Shown in pieces: positions 43,588-52,682 of a stretch of DNA of 64,000 nucleotides (positions are counted from its first letter, which is position 1; every line of letters starts with the position of its first letter). Made by a program: the position numbers and the translations under genes. Source of the DNA: JAVVHH01 sp965199665 (GTDB taxonomy: Bacteria > Pseudomonadota > Alphaproteobacteria > Acetobacterales > Acetobacteraceae); assembly GCA_965199665.1 (NCBI GenBank), contig OZ241208.1, positions 3,844,001 to 3,908,000 of the forward strand, read 5' to 3'. The notes under the pieces were generated by a model that did no database searches, was not told the DNA's origin, and was given only the letters and a program-made list of their open reading frames with translations.

Positions 43588-44682
43588 GTGTCACGTCACC
43601 TGCTCGGAACGATCGCCCTGCTGTGCGCCGCCGCCCCGGCCTTTGCGCAGAGCCCGCCGGCCCCGGTGCCGCAGATCCCGTTCGACGCCAGCGTCGATTT
43701 CCTCAAATTGCCGGATAACCTCTACCTCGGCGAGGTCTCCGGCGTCGCGGTGAATGCCCAGGGGCACGTCTTCGTCTTCTCGCGCGGCAACACGACCGGC
43801 CCGGCCTACGCCGCCGCGGCCGCCCAGTTGCTGGAGTTCGGCCCCGATGGCGCGTTCATCCGCGAGATCGGCAAGAACCTGTATGCCTGGTCCTTCGCCC
43901 ACGCCGTCCGCGTCGACAAACAGGACAATGTCTGGGCCGCCGACAAGGGCTCCGACATGGTGATCCGCTTCAACCCGGCGGGCCGGGTCACGATGGTGTT
44001 CGGCCGCAAGCAGGAAGCGTCCGACGAGGACACCGAGCCACTGAAGCACCCCAAGCCGCCGCTGCCGCCGGTGGACGGCATGTTCCGCCAGGTGACGGAC
44101 ATCGCCTGGGACAGCAAGGGCAACGGCTACATCAGCGACGGCTACATCAACGCCCGCGTCGCCAAGATCTCGCCGACGGGCGAGTGGCTCGGCTCGTTCG
44201 GGTCGCCGGGCAGCGGTCCCGGCCAACTGAACACGCCGCACAGCATCGCCACCGACGCGCAGGACCGCATCTACGTGGCCGACCGCGGCAACCGCCGGAT
44301 CCAGGTGTTCGACCCCGACGGCACCGTGGTGCGGCAAATCACCATCGACGTGCCGTTCGACCCCAACGCCAAGCCGGCGATCGGCAACAAGCCGGACCAG
44401 TCGCCCCCGGTCGGCACCGCGCAGACCATGGTCGCCGGCGCCCCCTGGGCCGTTTGCATCACGCCGCCGCCCAACCAGGTCCTGTACGCCTCCGACGCCT
44501 ATCCCGGCCGGGTCTACAAGCTCAGCCTGGACGGCAAGGTGCTCGGCGTGCTCGGCCAGGCCGGCAAGGACGTGAAGCAGTTCGGCTGGATCCACGAGAT
44601 CGCGTGCCCGTCGGAGAACACGCTCTACGTGGCGGAATTGCTGAACTGGCGGGTGCAGAAGCTGGAGCTACACCCGCAGTGA
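43588..44682 (+). CDS. Secreted NHL-repeat / six-bladed beta-propeller protein
   Basis: 364 residues; GTG start with CGGAGGAA 8 bases upstream and a signal peptide ending AFAQ. NHL-type blade motifs repeat: EVSGVAVNAQGHVFVFSR, HAVRVDKQDNVWAADKG, TDIAWDSKGNGYISDGY, HSIATDAQDRIYVADRGNRRIQVFD. Such propellers are binding proteins or lactonase/lyase-like enzymes (peptidylglycine lyase type). The next gene, a secreted hydrolase, follows closely and is probably cotranscribed. Confidence 0.83.
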   Translation: MSRHLLGTIALLCAAAPAFAQSPPAPVPQIPFDASVDFLKLPDNLYLGEVSGVAVNAQGHVFVFSRGNTTGPAYAAAAAQLLEFGPDGAFIREIGKNLYAWSFAHAVRVDKQDNVWAADKGSDMVIRFNPAGRVTMVFGRKQEASDEDTEPLKHPKPPLPPVDGMFRQVTDIAWDSKGNGYISDGYINARVAKISPTGEWLGSFGSPGSGPGQLNTPHSIATDAQDRIYVADRGNRRIQVFDPDGTVVRQITIDVPFDPNAKPAIGNKPDQSPPVGTAQTMVAGAPWAVCITPPPNQVLYASDAYPGRVYKLSLDGKVLGVLGQAGKDVKQFGWIHEIACPSENTLYVAELLNWRVQKLELHPQ

Positions 44683-44711
44683 TGGCGGGCGTGATCGGGG
44701 GAGAACGGGCG

Positions 44712-46289
44712 ATGCGTTCGGTGGCGGTGGCGGCGGCGGCGCTCGCCTTTCTGGTCGGCACGGCGGCACAGGCGCAGCCGGCCGGCCCGTTCGTCAACGC
44801 GGACACGCCGGAGCCCGACTGCACGGCCCGGGTGAACTACGACCGCAATGCCGAGCTGCCGGGTTACCGCCGCGGCGGGACCTGCATCCCGTTCACGCGG
44901 ACCTACCAGCTGATGCCCCCCGGCCAAGGGCGCGACTTCTACGTCGCCGGTTTCAGCGATGCGGCAATCCGCGCGCGGTGGGAGACTTGCCGGCAGGACG
45001 CCGCCTGCCATGACGCCGCCCTGGCCGGCGCCAAGCCGTTCATCAGCTACGAGAAGCGGCTCACCGGCACGGTGGACCCGGCCGGACGCATCGATCCGGA
45101 AGGCGACGTCGATCTGAAGGCGATTCGCCGTCCCGCCTTTTTCGGCCCGCCCCGCTACGCCGAGCCGGTCGCCGCCGCCGAGGCGCGGACCTACACGGTC
45201 GAATTCACCGTGCCGCGGGACAGCTACGAGCAACGCCACCTCGGCAAGACCGGCTCCATCAAGCTGCGCGGCTGGTATTTGGAAGGCGCCGGCATCGCCG
45301 ATGGCGCCGGTGCGACCCGGCGAGCCCTCGTGATCCTCAACAATGGCGGCGGCAGCGAGCTGACCGCCATCGACGATCCGGCCTCTCCGGCCGTCGAACG
45401 CAACGCCGCCGGCAACTACGTGCTCCAGCCGCAGCCGGACCGACTTTCCGAACAATACGGCATGCGCTTCTGGCGCGGCTTCGTCGGTATCCTGAACGAG
45501 GCCGGGTTCGACGTGCTGATCACCGACCGGCGCGGCAACGGCATCTCCGGCGGCGTGGCCGGCTTCAACACGGCCGAGCAAGCCAACGACATGTTCCGCG
45601 CGCTCGACCAGATGCAGAGCGGTGACGGGCTGCGGCTGTTGACGCCGGCCGGCGCGGTGTTGGCGGGGCCGCAGGCGGCGGGCAAGCTGATGGCCGGGCT
45701 GTCGGCGCGGGAGATCCCCGTGGTGCTGGCCGGCTACTCCCGCGGCTCCTACGCCGTGGCCTGGGCCATGCAGAAGAACTTCGTGCGCGATTGCGACCTG
45801 GACGTGCCGAACGGCGCCTGCCGGCCGGCGCTGGCGCGGCCCAACATCAAGGGCGCCATCCTCTACGGTCCCAACTCGGGCGGGCTCGGCTATCGCCCGG
45901 CCGGGCACGACATGATCGAGGCCGCGCTGCGGACCGAGTACAACACGACCTACTATCCGGACTCCGACGTGTTCGCGAACATCGGCACGTGGCCCGGCCT
46001 GCTCATCGTGAAGGGCACGTGGGACTACGTGGAAAGCATGGAAGGCTCGCTGGACGCGTTCCGTCGCGCCCGCGAACCCAAGGAAATCTACCTGTTCCGC
46101 GGCCCCCACCCGTTGGCGACGCAGAACCCGGAGAACATGCGCCTGGCCGGATCGCGCATGGTGGCGTTCGCGCGGGCGGCGGTGTTGGGCCAGCCGAAGG
46201 TGGAAGGAGCCCACGCCCCGGCCGACCTCCGCGACCTCGTCACCGCCAGCCCCGACTTCTGGGAACGGACCACGACGCCCGATCGCTGA
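44712..46289 (+). CDS. Secreted alpha/beta-hydrolase
   Basis: 525 residues with signal peptide MRSVAVAAAALAFLVGTAAQA. ATG 44682 overlaps the propeller stop and is possible, but the ATG at 44712 with GGGGAGAA upstream fits the signal peptide. Nucleophile elbow AGYSRGSYA, an acid region KGTWDYVESM and a late histidine in FRGPHPLATQ. No named family was recognised; a polyester, ester or lactone substrate is possible. Confidence 0.75.
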   Translation: MRSVAVAAAALAFLVGTAAQAQPAGPFVNADTPEPDCTARVNYDRNAELPGYRRGGTCIPFTRTYQLMPPGQGRDFYVAGFSDAAIRARWETCRQDAACHDAALAGAKPFISYEKRLTGTVDPAGRIDPEGDVDLKAIRRPAFFGPPRYAEPVAAAEARTYTVEFTVPRDSYEQRHLGKTGSIKLRGWYLEGAGIADGAGATRRALVILNNGGGSELTAIDDPASPAVERNAAGNYVLQPQPDRLSEQYGMRFWRGFVGILNEAGFDVLITDRRGNGISGGVAGFNTAEQANDMFRALDQMQSGDGLRLLTPAGAVLAGPQAAGKLMAGLSAREIPVVLAGYSRGSYAVAWAMQKNFVRDCDLDVPNGACRPALARPNIKGAILYGPNSGGLGYRPAGHDMIEAALRTEYNTTYYPDSDVFANIGTWPGLLIVKGTWDYVESMEGSLDAFRRAREPKEIYLFRGPHPLATQNPENMRLAGSRMVAFARAAVLGQPKVEGAHAPADLRDLVTASPDFWERTTTPDR

Positions 46290-46310
46290 TCGGGTCCGAT
46301 CGGGTCGGGA

Positions 46311-47234
46311 TTAGACGCCCGAGAAGTTCAGCCGGAGGCCGGCCTCCGGCCACGGCACCGACACCAGGCGGCCGCTGCCCGAAAGGGTGATGATCGCCGT
46401 CCGCCGGTCCGGCCCGGCGAAGCAGATGTTGGTCACGTAGGGATCGGGGAAGTCGACCTGGTGCACCAGCGCGCCGCCGGGCGACACGCTCGTGATCTGC
46501 CCCGTGATCAACGTCGCGACGCAGACATTGCCGACCTCGGTGACCGCAAGGCTGTCATAGCGCTGGTAGCCCGCCTGGTTGAACAGCATCCGCCCGCCAT
46601 TCGGCGATGGGAAACCCTGCGCCCTGATATGTCCGGGCCGGTCCAGCTCGAACGCCCAGAGCTGGCCCGCCTCCGTGTTGGCGACGTAGAGCGTCGCCTC
46701 GTCCGGGGACAGCCCGACCCCGTTCGGCGTCAGGATGGGATGGACCACCTCCGTGATGGAGGCGCCGTCGCAGGTGGCGTAGTAGACCGTGCCGTGGTCG
46801 CGGTCCCGGGCGCGCGATTTGCCGAGATCGGTGAAGTAGAACCCGCCCGCGCGGTCGAACACGATGTCGTTCGGCCCGCACAGCCGACGCCCGTCGCATT
46901 CGGCGTAGAGCACGCGGGATTGCCCGGTTTCGAGGTCCACCCGCTCGATCCGTCCGCCGGCATAATCGGCCGGGGTGCCGACCGGGCGCAGCATGCCGGC
47001 CTCCTCGTGCCACACGAAGCCGCCATTGTTGCAGACGTACAGCGCCCCGTCCGGTCCGAGCGCCAGACCGTTCGGGCCGCCCCCGAGCTCGGCCACGACC
47101 TCGACCGTGCCGCCCGGCCGCACCCGCGAGACGGTGCCCCGCGCAATCTCGACCAGCAGGATCGATCCGTCCGGCATGGCCACCGGTCCTTCCGGGAAAC
47201 GCAGCCCGGTGGCGAGTGTCTCGAACTCAGTCAT
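46311..47234 (-). CDS. SMP-30/gluconolactonase family protein
   Basis: 307 residues, six-bladed propeller. Metal-ligand motifs are visible: RFPEGPV (Glu), GGPNGLAL, RRLCGPNDIVFD (Asn) and LSPDEATLYVAN (Asp). Family members hydrolyse sugar-acid or other lactones using Ca2+ or Zn2+. Last gene of the liv-type operon, 10 bases behind the enoyl-CoA hydratase gene, so it may act on a catabolite of the imported compound. Confidence 0.85.
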   Translation of the reverse strand: MTEFETLATGLRFPEGPVAMPDGSILLVEIARGTVSRVRPGGTVEVVAELGGGPNGLALGPDGALYVCNNGGFVWHEEAGMLRPVGTPADYAGGRIERVDLETGQSRVLYAECDGRRLCGPNDIVFDRAGGFYFTDLGKSRARDRDHGTVYYATCDGASITEVVHPILTPNGVGLSPDEATLYVANTEAGQLWAFELDRPGHIRAQGFPSPNGGRMLFNQAGYQRYDSLAVTEVGNVCVATLITGQITSVSPGGALVHQVDFPDPYVTNICFAGPDRRTAIITLSGSGRLVSVPWPEAGLRLNFSGV

Positions 47235-47244
47235 GATCGCATCC

Positions 47245-48132
47245 TCACTCGTAGGGCGGCTCGGCCCAGCCCGCAGGCCAGGGGGGCAACCCGGTCGAAA
47301 CCTGGTTCGGAAACGCCGGCGGGCGCTTTTCCAGAAAGGCGCGGACGCCTTCGGCCACGTCGCCGCCATGCCCTTGTCGGGCCACGAACCGGCTATCCAC
47401 CCGGTGCGCCTCCATTGGATGCGCGGCGCCCAGCATTTGCCACAGCATCTGCCGGCTGAGCGCGACGGAAACGGGCGCCGTGTGCGCCGCGATCTCGGCG
47501 GCGATCGCATGGGCGGCCGCCAGCAGGTCGCCCGGCGGATGCACGCTGCGCACCAACCCGGCGCCCAACGCCTCCGCCGCGTCGAACACCCGGCCGGTGA
47601 GCGTCCATTCCATCGCCCGCCCGATACCGACCACGCGGGGCAGGAACCAGCTCGAGCAGGCTTCCGGCACCAGCCCGCGGCGCACGAAGGCGAAGCCGAA
47701 CCGCGCGGGTTCGGCGGCGAGGCGAATGTCCATCGGCAGCAGCATGGTCGCCCCCACGCCGACCGCGGGGCCGTTGACGGCGGCGATCACCGGCTTGAGC
47801 GAGGCAAAGATGCGCAGGGCGAGCTGGCCGCCGGAATCGCGCAACGCCGGGCTGTCCCAGTCGATCGCACCGTCGGCGTCGAGCACGCCGGGGCGCCGCG
47901 ACAGGTCGAACCGTCCCGGCCCGTCCGACAGGTCGGCGCCGGCGCAGAAGCCGCGCCCGGCCCCGGTGACGATCACGGCCCGCACGGCGTCGTCCGCATC
48001 GGCTTGGTCGAACGCGGCGATCAGCTCGTCGCGCATGGTGGGGGTGAACGCATTCAACCGGTCCGGCCGGTTCAGGGTGACGACCAGCGCCGGGCCTTCG
48101 CGCTCGCACCGTATGGTCTCGAACGCGCTCAT
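47245..48132 (-). CDS. Enoyl-CoA hydratase/isomerase family protein
   Basis: 295 residues, crotonase fold. Oxyanion-hole segments GRGFCAGADL and NGPAVGVGATMLLPMD, and catalytic Glu context RRGLVPEACSSWFLPR. It overlaps the LivM-type permease gene by ATGA, an unusual direct coupling of a CoA-ester enzyme to an importer, implying catabolism of the transported acid or amino acid. Confidence 0.88.
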   Translation of the reverse strand: MSAFETIRCEREGPALVVTLNRPDRLNAFTPTMRDELIAAFDQADADDAVRAVIVTGAGRGFCAGADLSDGPGRFDLSRRPGVLDADGAIDWDSPALRDSGGQLALRIFASLKPVIAAVNGPAVGVGATMLLPMDIRLAAEPARFGFAFVRRGLVPEACSSWFLPRVVGIGRAMEWTLTGRVFDAAEALGAGLVRSVHPPGDLLAAAHAIAAEIAAHTAPVSVALSRQMLWQMLGAAHPMEAHRVDSRFVARQGHGGDVAEGVRAFLEKRPPAFPNQVSTGLPPWPAGWAEPPYE

Positions 48133-49067
48133 GTCGGCACCTTTGCAGATCGGGGAAGCCGGATGCTCGCGAGCCCGCCAGGGAACAGGCACAGAATGAA
48201 CAACAGCACGGTGCCGAGCAGCACCTTGTCGCCGTAGCTGCCCAGCGACGCGAAGCTGGTCTGCCCGACCAGCAGCGCGGTGCCGAGCACGGGCGCGATC
48301 AGCAGCCGCCGCCCCACCAGGATCACCGCCGTCAGCATCAGCACCAGGAAATAGGTGTCGAACAAATCCGGCCCGACATAGGCGCGCTGATAGGCATACA
48401 GCCAGCCCGCGACCGCGCTGATCGGCGCCGATAGCAGGAACACCAGCAACCGCACCCGCTGCGGATCGAGGCCGCTCATCACGGCCAGCCGCGGGTTCAT
48501 GTGCACCATCAGCGCCGCCTGCCCCAGCCGCGACCGCCGGAACCGGGCCACCAGGAACATGGTCAGCAGCAACAGCCCGTACGCATACGGCCATAGCTGC
48601 ACGTTGTTGCCCGCCACCAGCGTCAGCCCGGGCAGCGACAGGTCCAGCGGCGGCACTCCCACCACGCCATCGGAGCCCCCCAGCGCGGACCAGTTCGCCG
48701 CCACCACCGCGCAGACGACGCTGGCCGCGTAGGTCACCAGGGAGAACGCGAATTCGCGCGTCCGCAGCGTCAGCAAGCCGAGCACCAGCGCCAGCGCACC
48801 GGACGCGGCGATCGCCCCGCCCAGCGTCGCCCACGCGCCCCATTCGTGATCGACCGCCAGCAACGATGCCGCGTAGGCCCCGGCGGCGAAGAAGGCGGTG
48901 TGCGCCAGGCTGATCTCGCCGAGGTCGGACAGGATGATGTCGAGCCCGTACGCCATGACGGCGAAGATCGCGATGATGGCCAGCGTGCCGTAGACGAGCG
49001 GCCCGCCGCCGAGCAGCCGAGGCGCGAAGAAGCCGAGCACGGCCAGGACGGGCCAGACCCATTTCAT
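48129..49067 (-). CDS. livM: Branched-chain-type ABC permease LivM
   Basis: 312 residues, eight to ten membrane helices. YGLDIILSDLGEISLAHTAFFAAGAYAAS is the LivM start signature. ATGA overlaps on both sides. Confidence 0.9.
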   Translation of the reverse strand: MKWVWPVLAVLGFFAPRLLGGGPLVYGTLAIIAIFAVMAYGLDIILSDLGEISLAHTAFFAAGAYAASLLAVDHEWGAWATLGGAIAASGALALVLGLLTLRTREFAFSLVTYAASVVCAVVAANWSALGGSDGVVGVPPLDLSLPGLTLVAGNNVQLWPYAYGLLLLTMFLVARFRRSRLGQAALMVHMNPRLAVMSGLDPQRVRLLVFLLSAPISAVAGWLYAYQRAYVGPDLFDTYFLVLMLTAVILVGRRLLIAPVLGTALLVGQTSFASLGSYGDKVLLGTVLLFILCLFPGGLASIRLPRSAKVPT

Positions 49068-49933
49068 CGCGCGAACCCGCCGGAGGAGGCGAGCTCGCCG
49101 GGTCGCAGCACCATGACCGCGATCAGCACCGCGAACACCGCCGCCGTGGTGTAGGCCGGCGAGACCAGCGCGCCGAAGAACGCGGTGAACAATCCCAGCC
49201 CCAGCCCGGCGACGTACGATCCCTTCACGCTGCCGATCCCGCCGAGCACCACCACGACGAAGGTGGTGATCACCTGCTCGAACCCCATGGAGGTCAGGAT
49301 CGGCGTGCGCGGCGCCACCAGGCAGGCCGCGAACGCCACCGCGGCGCCCTCGAAAGCGAAGATGCCCAGGTAAATCCGCGAGACGTTCAGCCCGCCCAAC
49401 TGCGTCAGCTTCGGGTCTTCGGCCACCATCCGGACGGACGAGCCGAACACGGTGCGCGACAGGGCGAGATGCAGCAGCACGAATACGGCGATCGTCGCGG
49501 CCACCAGCAGCAGGTCCTGCGCGGTGAACCACACCGCCCCCCAGCGGAACTCGATCGCCTGCAGCGGGCTGGCGATCATCTGCGGCCGCGGCCCGAAGGC
49601 GAAGCCGGCCGCACCCTCCAGCAATTGACCGAAGCCCAGCGTGGCGATCATCAGGCTGACCAGGTTCTGCTGCAGCGTCAGCCGCAGCATCAGGGTCTGC
49701 ATCAGGGCGCCCAGCGCGGCCCCGGCCAGCACGGCGCACGGCACCGCCAGCAGGTAGGGCAACCCGGTCGCCCGCATGACCCACCAGGCGACGAAGGCGC
49801 CGATCATGTACATCTGCCCGTGGCCGAAATTGACCAACCGGGCGGAGCCGAGCAGCAACGTCCACCCCACGGCCACCAGCGCGAAGGCGTGGCCGATGAT
49901 CAGACCGTTGATCGCCTGCTGCCAGACATTCAT
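49064..49933 (-). CDS. livH: Branched-chain-type ABC permease LivH
   Basis: 289 residues. Start MNVWQQAINGLIIGHAFALVAVG, SARLVNFGHGQMYMIGA and VVVLGGIGSVKGSYVAGLGLG are LivH hallmarks. ATG 49933 removes an unlikely N-terminal extension. Preceded by the livF gene 22 bases upstream. Confidence 0.9.
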   Translation of the reverse strand: MNVWQQAINGLIIGHAFALVAVGWTLLLGSARLVNFGHGQMYMIGAFVAWWVMRATGLPYLLAVPCAVLAGAALGALMQTLMLRLTLQQNLVSLMIATLGFGQLLEGAAGFAFGPRPQMIASPLQAIEFRWGAVWFTAQDLLLVAATIAVFVLLHLALSRTVFGSSVRMVAEDPKLTQLGGLNVSRIYLGIFAFEGAAVAFAACLVAPRTPILTSMGFEQVITTFVVVVLGGIGSVKGSYVAGLGLGLFTAFFGALVSPAYTTAAVFAVLIAVMVLRPGELASSGGFAR

Positions 49934-49955
49934 GGGCGCGCCTCCGGCCAGCCGT

Positions 49956-50681
49956 TCATGCGTGCGAGGTCCCCAGATAGGCATCCACGATCCGCGGGTC
50001 GTTACGCATCGTCGCCACCGGCCCGCTCGCCACGACCCGGCCGCGTTCGAGCAGCAGCAGCGTGTCCACCACCTCGACCGCGGCGCGCACGTTCTGCTCG
50101 ACCAGCAGCACGGTCAGCCCGTCATCGACCAACCGCCGCACCGTCTGCAGCAGCGACAGCACCAGGCGCGGCGCCAGCCCGATGGAGGGCTCGTCCAGCA
50201 ACAGCACGCGCGGCCCCATGCGCAGGGCACGGCCGAGCGCCAGCATCTGCCGCTCGCCGCCGCTGAGCGATCCCGCCGGGTTCACCCGCCGTTCCTGCAA
50301 TCGCGGGAACAGGTCGAACACCTCCGCCACCGTGAACGACTTTCGCCCCGCGCCCGCCTCGCGCACGGCGCGCAGATTGTCCTCCACGGACAGGCGCAGA
50401 AAGACGCCGTGCCCTTCCGGCACCAGCGTGATGCCCCGGCGCGCCCGCTCGTGCGCCGGCAGCGCCGACACGTCCTCGCCTTCGAGCAGCACGCGGCCGG
50501 TCACGGCCGGCTGGCCGCGCGACCAGCCGGCGATGGCGTTGACCAGCGTGCTCTTGCCGGCCCCGTTGGCGCCCACGACGCCCGACAGCGTCGCCGGCGC
50601 CAGCGACAAGCCGGGCACCGCGACCGCCGGCAAGCCGCCATGGGCGACCCGCAACTCCTCCACGGCGAGCACGGCGCTCAT
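49956..50681 (-). CDS. livF: Branched-chain-type ABC ATPase LivF
   Basis: 241 residues. Walker A GANGAGKST, signature LSGGERQML, Walker B VLLLDEPSIGLAP. The ITLVPEGHGVFLRLSVEDNL segment is typical of LivF. ATGA overlap with livG. Confidence 0.92.
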   Translation of the reverse strand: MSAVLAVEELRVAHGGLPAVAVPGLSLAPATLSGVVGANGAGKSTLVNAIAGWSRGQPAVTGRVLLEGEDVSALPAHERARRGITLVPEGHGVFLRLSVEDNLRAVREAGAGRKSFTVAEVFDLFPRLQERRVNPAGSLSGGERQMLALGRALRMGPRVLLLDEPSIGLAPRLVLSLLQTVRRLVDDGLTVLLVEQNVRAAVEVVDTLLLLERGRVVASGPVATMRNDPRIVDAYLGTSHA

Positions 50682-51451
50682 GCCGCGCGGCCCAGATAGG
50701 CTTCCAGCACGGCCGGGTCGGCCTGCACCGCCTCGGGCGGACCGCAGGCGATGGCGCGGCCCTGCTCGATCACCAGCACCTCGTCGGCGATCCCCATGAC
50801 GAGGTCCATGTGATGCTCGATCAGCACGACCGCGATCCCGTCGTCGCGCAGGCGGACCAGCAGGTCGCGCAGCCGCAACAGGTCGGTGCCGCCCAGCCCG
50901 GCGCCGGGCTCGTCCAGCAGCACCACGCGGGCGCCCGGCGCGCAGGCCAGCGCGATCGACAGCAGCCGCTGCGCGCCATACGGCAACTCGCCCGGCAGCT
51001 TGCCGTGCGAATCCGCCGGCACGCCGAACGCGACGAGGTGCGCCGCCGCCTGCGCCTCCAGCCCGCGCCGCCGCCGTGCCTCCACGAACGGCGCCGCGAC
51101 CGACAGCGGCAAGGAGGCCCCGCCGGTACGCCCCAGGATGCCGACCAGGTTGTCCCGCACCGACATGCCGCCGAAGAATGCGTTCTGCTGGAAGGTGCGC
51201 CGCACGCCGAGCGGCGGCAGCCGGTGCGGCGCGAACGCCGTCACGTCCTGCCCGTCGAGCCGCAGCCGGCCGGAGTGGCGGACCATGTTGGTCGCCGCCT
51301 GGAAGCAGGTGCTCTTGCCGGCGCCGTTCGGCCCGATGATGCCGAGGATGGAGCCGGCCCGCACCGACCACGACACGTCCTGCAGCGCCTGGAACCCGCC
51401 GAAGCGGACGCTCAACCCTTCCGCGGCGTAGACCGGCGGCGCCTCCGTCAC
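50678..51451 (-). CDS. livG: Branched-chain-type ABC ATPase LivG
   Basis: 257 residues. Walker A GPNGAGKST, FQQNAFFGGMSVRDNL and Walker B VVLLDEPGAGLG. The signature region reads LPYGAQRLLSIA instead of the usual LSYGxQR, a common LivG form. GTG 51451 overlaps the binding-protein stop. Confidence 0.9.
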   Translation of the reverse strand: MTEAPPVYAAEGLSVRFGGFQALQDVSWSVRAGSILGIIGPNGAGKSTCFQAATNMVRHSGRLRLDGQDVTAFAPHRLPPLGVRRTFQQNAFFGGMSVRDNLVGILGRTGGASLPLSVAAPFVEARRRRGLEAQAAAHLVAFGVPADSHGKLPGELPYGAQRLLSIALACAPGARVVLLDEPGAGLGGTDLLRLRDLLVRLRDDGIAVVLIEHHMDLVMGIADEVLVIEQGRAIACGPPEAVQADPAVLEAYLGRAA

Positions 51452-52596
51452 TCGCCGATGACCAGCTTCCCGCCCTTGACGGTGAAGAGCTCGTAGATCG
51501 GTTGCAGCTGGCCTTCCGGCGAGAAGCGGGCGGTGCCGAAGATCGTGTCGGGGATGTCGTGCCCGCGGATGGCGGTGGCCACCGCCTCGCGGTCGATGCT
51601 CTTGGCCGCGTTGGCGGCCTTGGCCCAGACCTCCAAGGCCGCCGCCCCCAGCGCGCCGAACTTCTCCGGCTCCTGCTTGAACTGCTGTGTCATCGCCGCC
51701 ACGAAGCGCTGGTTGACCGGGTTGGAGGCGAACGGCTCCGCGTGCGGGAAGTAGATGTCCGCGCTGACCAGCCCCTCGGCCGCCGGCCCCGCCGTTTCCA
51801 CCACGCTCGGGCTCACCGTGCCGACCGAGGCCACCAGCGGCGCCGACATCTTGGCCTGCGCGTATTGCTGGATGAAGGCCGGCAGGCCGGCCCCCTCGTT
51901 GGCGTTGATGGACACCACGCGATCCGGCTTGGCCGATTGCAGGCTGGTAATCTCGACGCGGAAATCGGTCTGGGCGAACGGGAATTTCTGCACCGTCACG
52001 ATCTCGCCCGTGGCGCCCTCCCGCTTCAGCGCCGCTTCGATGCCGGCTTGCGCCCCGTTGCCGTAGGCGTCGTTCTCCGTGACGAAGGCCAGCCGGGCCG
52101 CCTTGTTCTTGCCGGCCAGGTACTTGGCGATGACGGCGGAGTCCTGCGCGTTGGAGCTGTTCAAGCGGATCGCCAGCTTGTTGGACGCGCTCGCCAGGAT
52201 GCCGTCCGCCTTGGAGATCGCCGTGATGTCCAGCACGCCGGCGCGCGCCAGGATCGGCTGCATCGCCAGGGTCACCGGGCTGTTCCAGCCCTCGACCACC
52301 ACCGCCACGCCCAGGCCCGCCAGCTCGTTCGCCTTGGCCACACCCACCGCCGGCGTGCTCTCGTCGTCGCGCACCAGCAGCTCGATCGGCCGGCCCAGCA
52401 CGCCGCCATCGGCGTTGATGAGGCTCGCCATGGCCGTGATCGCGTTGACCACTTCCTGGCCCTGCCGCCCGGCACCGCCGCTGAGCGGGAAGATCACCCC
52501 CACCTTGATCGGCTCGGCCGCCCGGGCAACATCGACGCCGACCGCGCCGGCGCCGATGAACGCGGCCAATCCCCATAATACGATCCGTCGCTGCAT
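51448..52596 (-). CDS. livK: Branched-chain-type ABC substrate-binding protein
   Basis: 382 residues with a Sec signal (MQRRIVLWGLAAFIGAGAVGVDVARA). IKVGVIFPLSGGAGRQGQEV, INADGGVLGRPIELLVRDDES and AFVTENDAYGNGAQAGIEAAL are standard. First gene of the minus-strand operon livK-G-F-H-M-ech-SMP30; divergent from the reductase at 52683. The ligand may be an aromatic or aliphatic acid rather than leucine, given the hydratase. Confidence 0.9.
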   Translation of the reverse strand: MQRRIVLWGLAAFIGAGAVGVDVARAAEPIKVGVIFPLSGGAGRQGQEVVNAITAMASLINADGGVLGRPIELLVRDDESTPAVGVAKANELAGLGVAVVVEGWNSPVTLAMQPILARAGVLDITAISKADGILASASNKLAIRLNSSNAQDSAVIAKYLAGKNKAARLAFVTENDAYGNGAQAGIEAALKREGATGEIVTVQKFPFAQTDFRVEITSLQSAKPDRVVSINANEGAGLPAFIQQYAQAKMSAPLVASVGTVSPSVVETAGPAAEGLVSADIYFPHAEPFASNPVNQRFVAAMTQQFKQEPEKFGALGAAALEVWAKAANAAKSIDREAVATAIRGHDIPDTIFGTARFSPEGQLQPIYELFTVKGGKLVIGE

Positions 52597-52682
52597 GCCG
52601 GCCCTCCCCTGATCGCCGTTGCGGCTTATCTCGGGGAGCACCCTTGCCTATGATTACGGTCAAGAAAAGGGGGAAGTGGCCG

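Noticed and set aside
47245..49062. Possible livM/enoyl-CoA hydratase fusion (605 codons)
   Set aside because: The upstream part is in a wrong frame of livM; both genes have their own start and overlap by ATGA.
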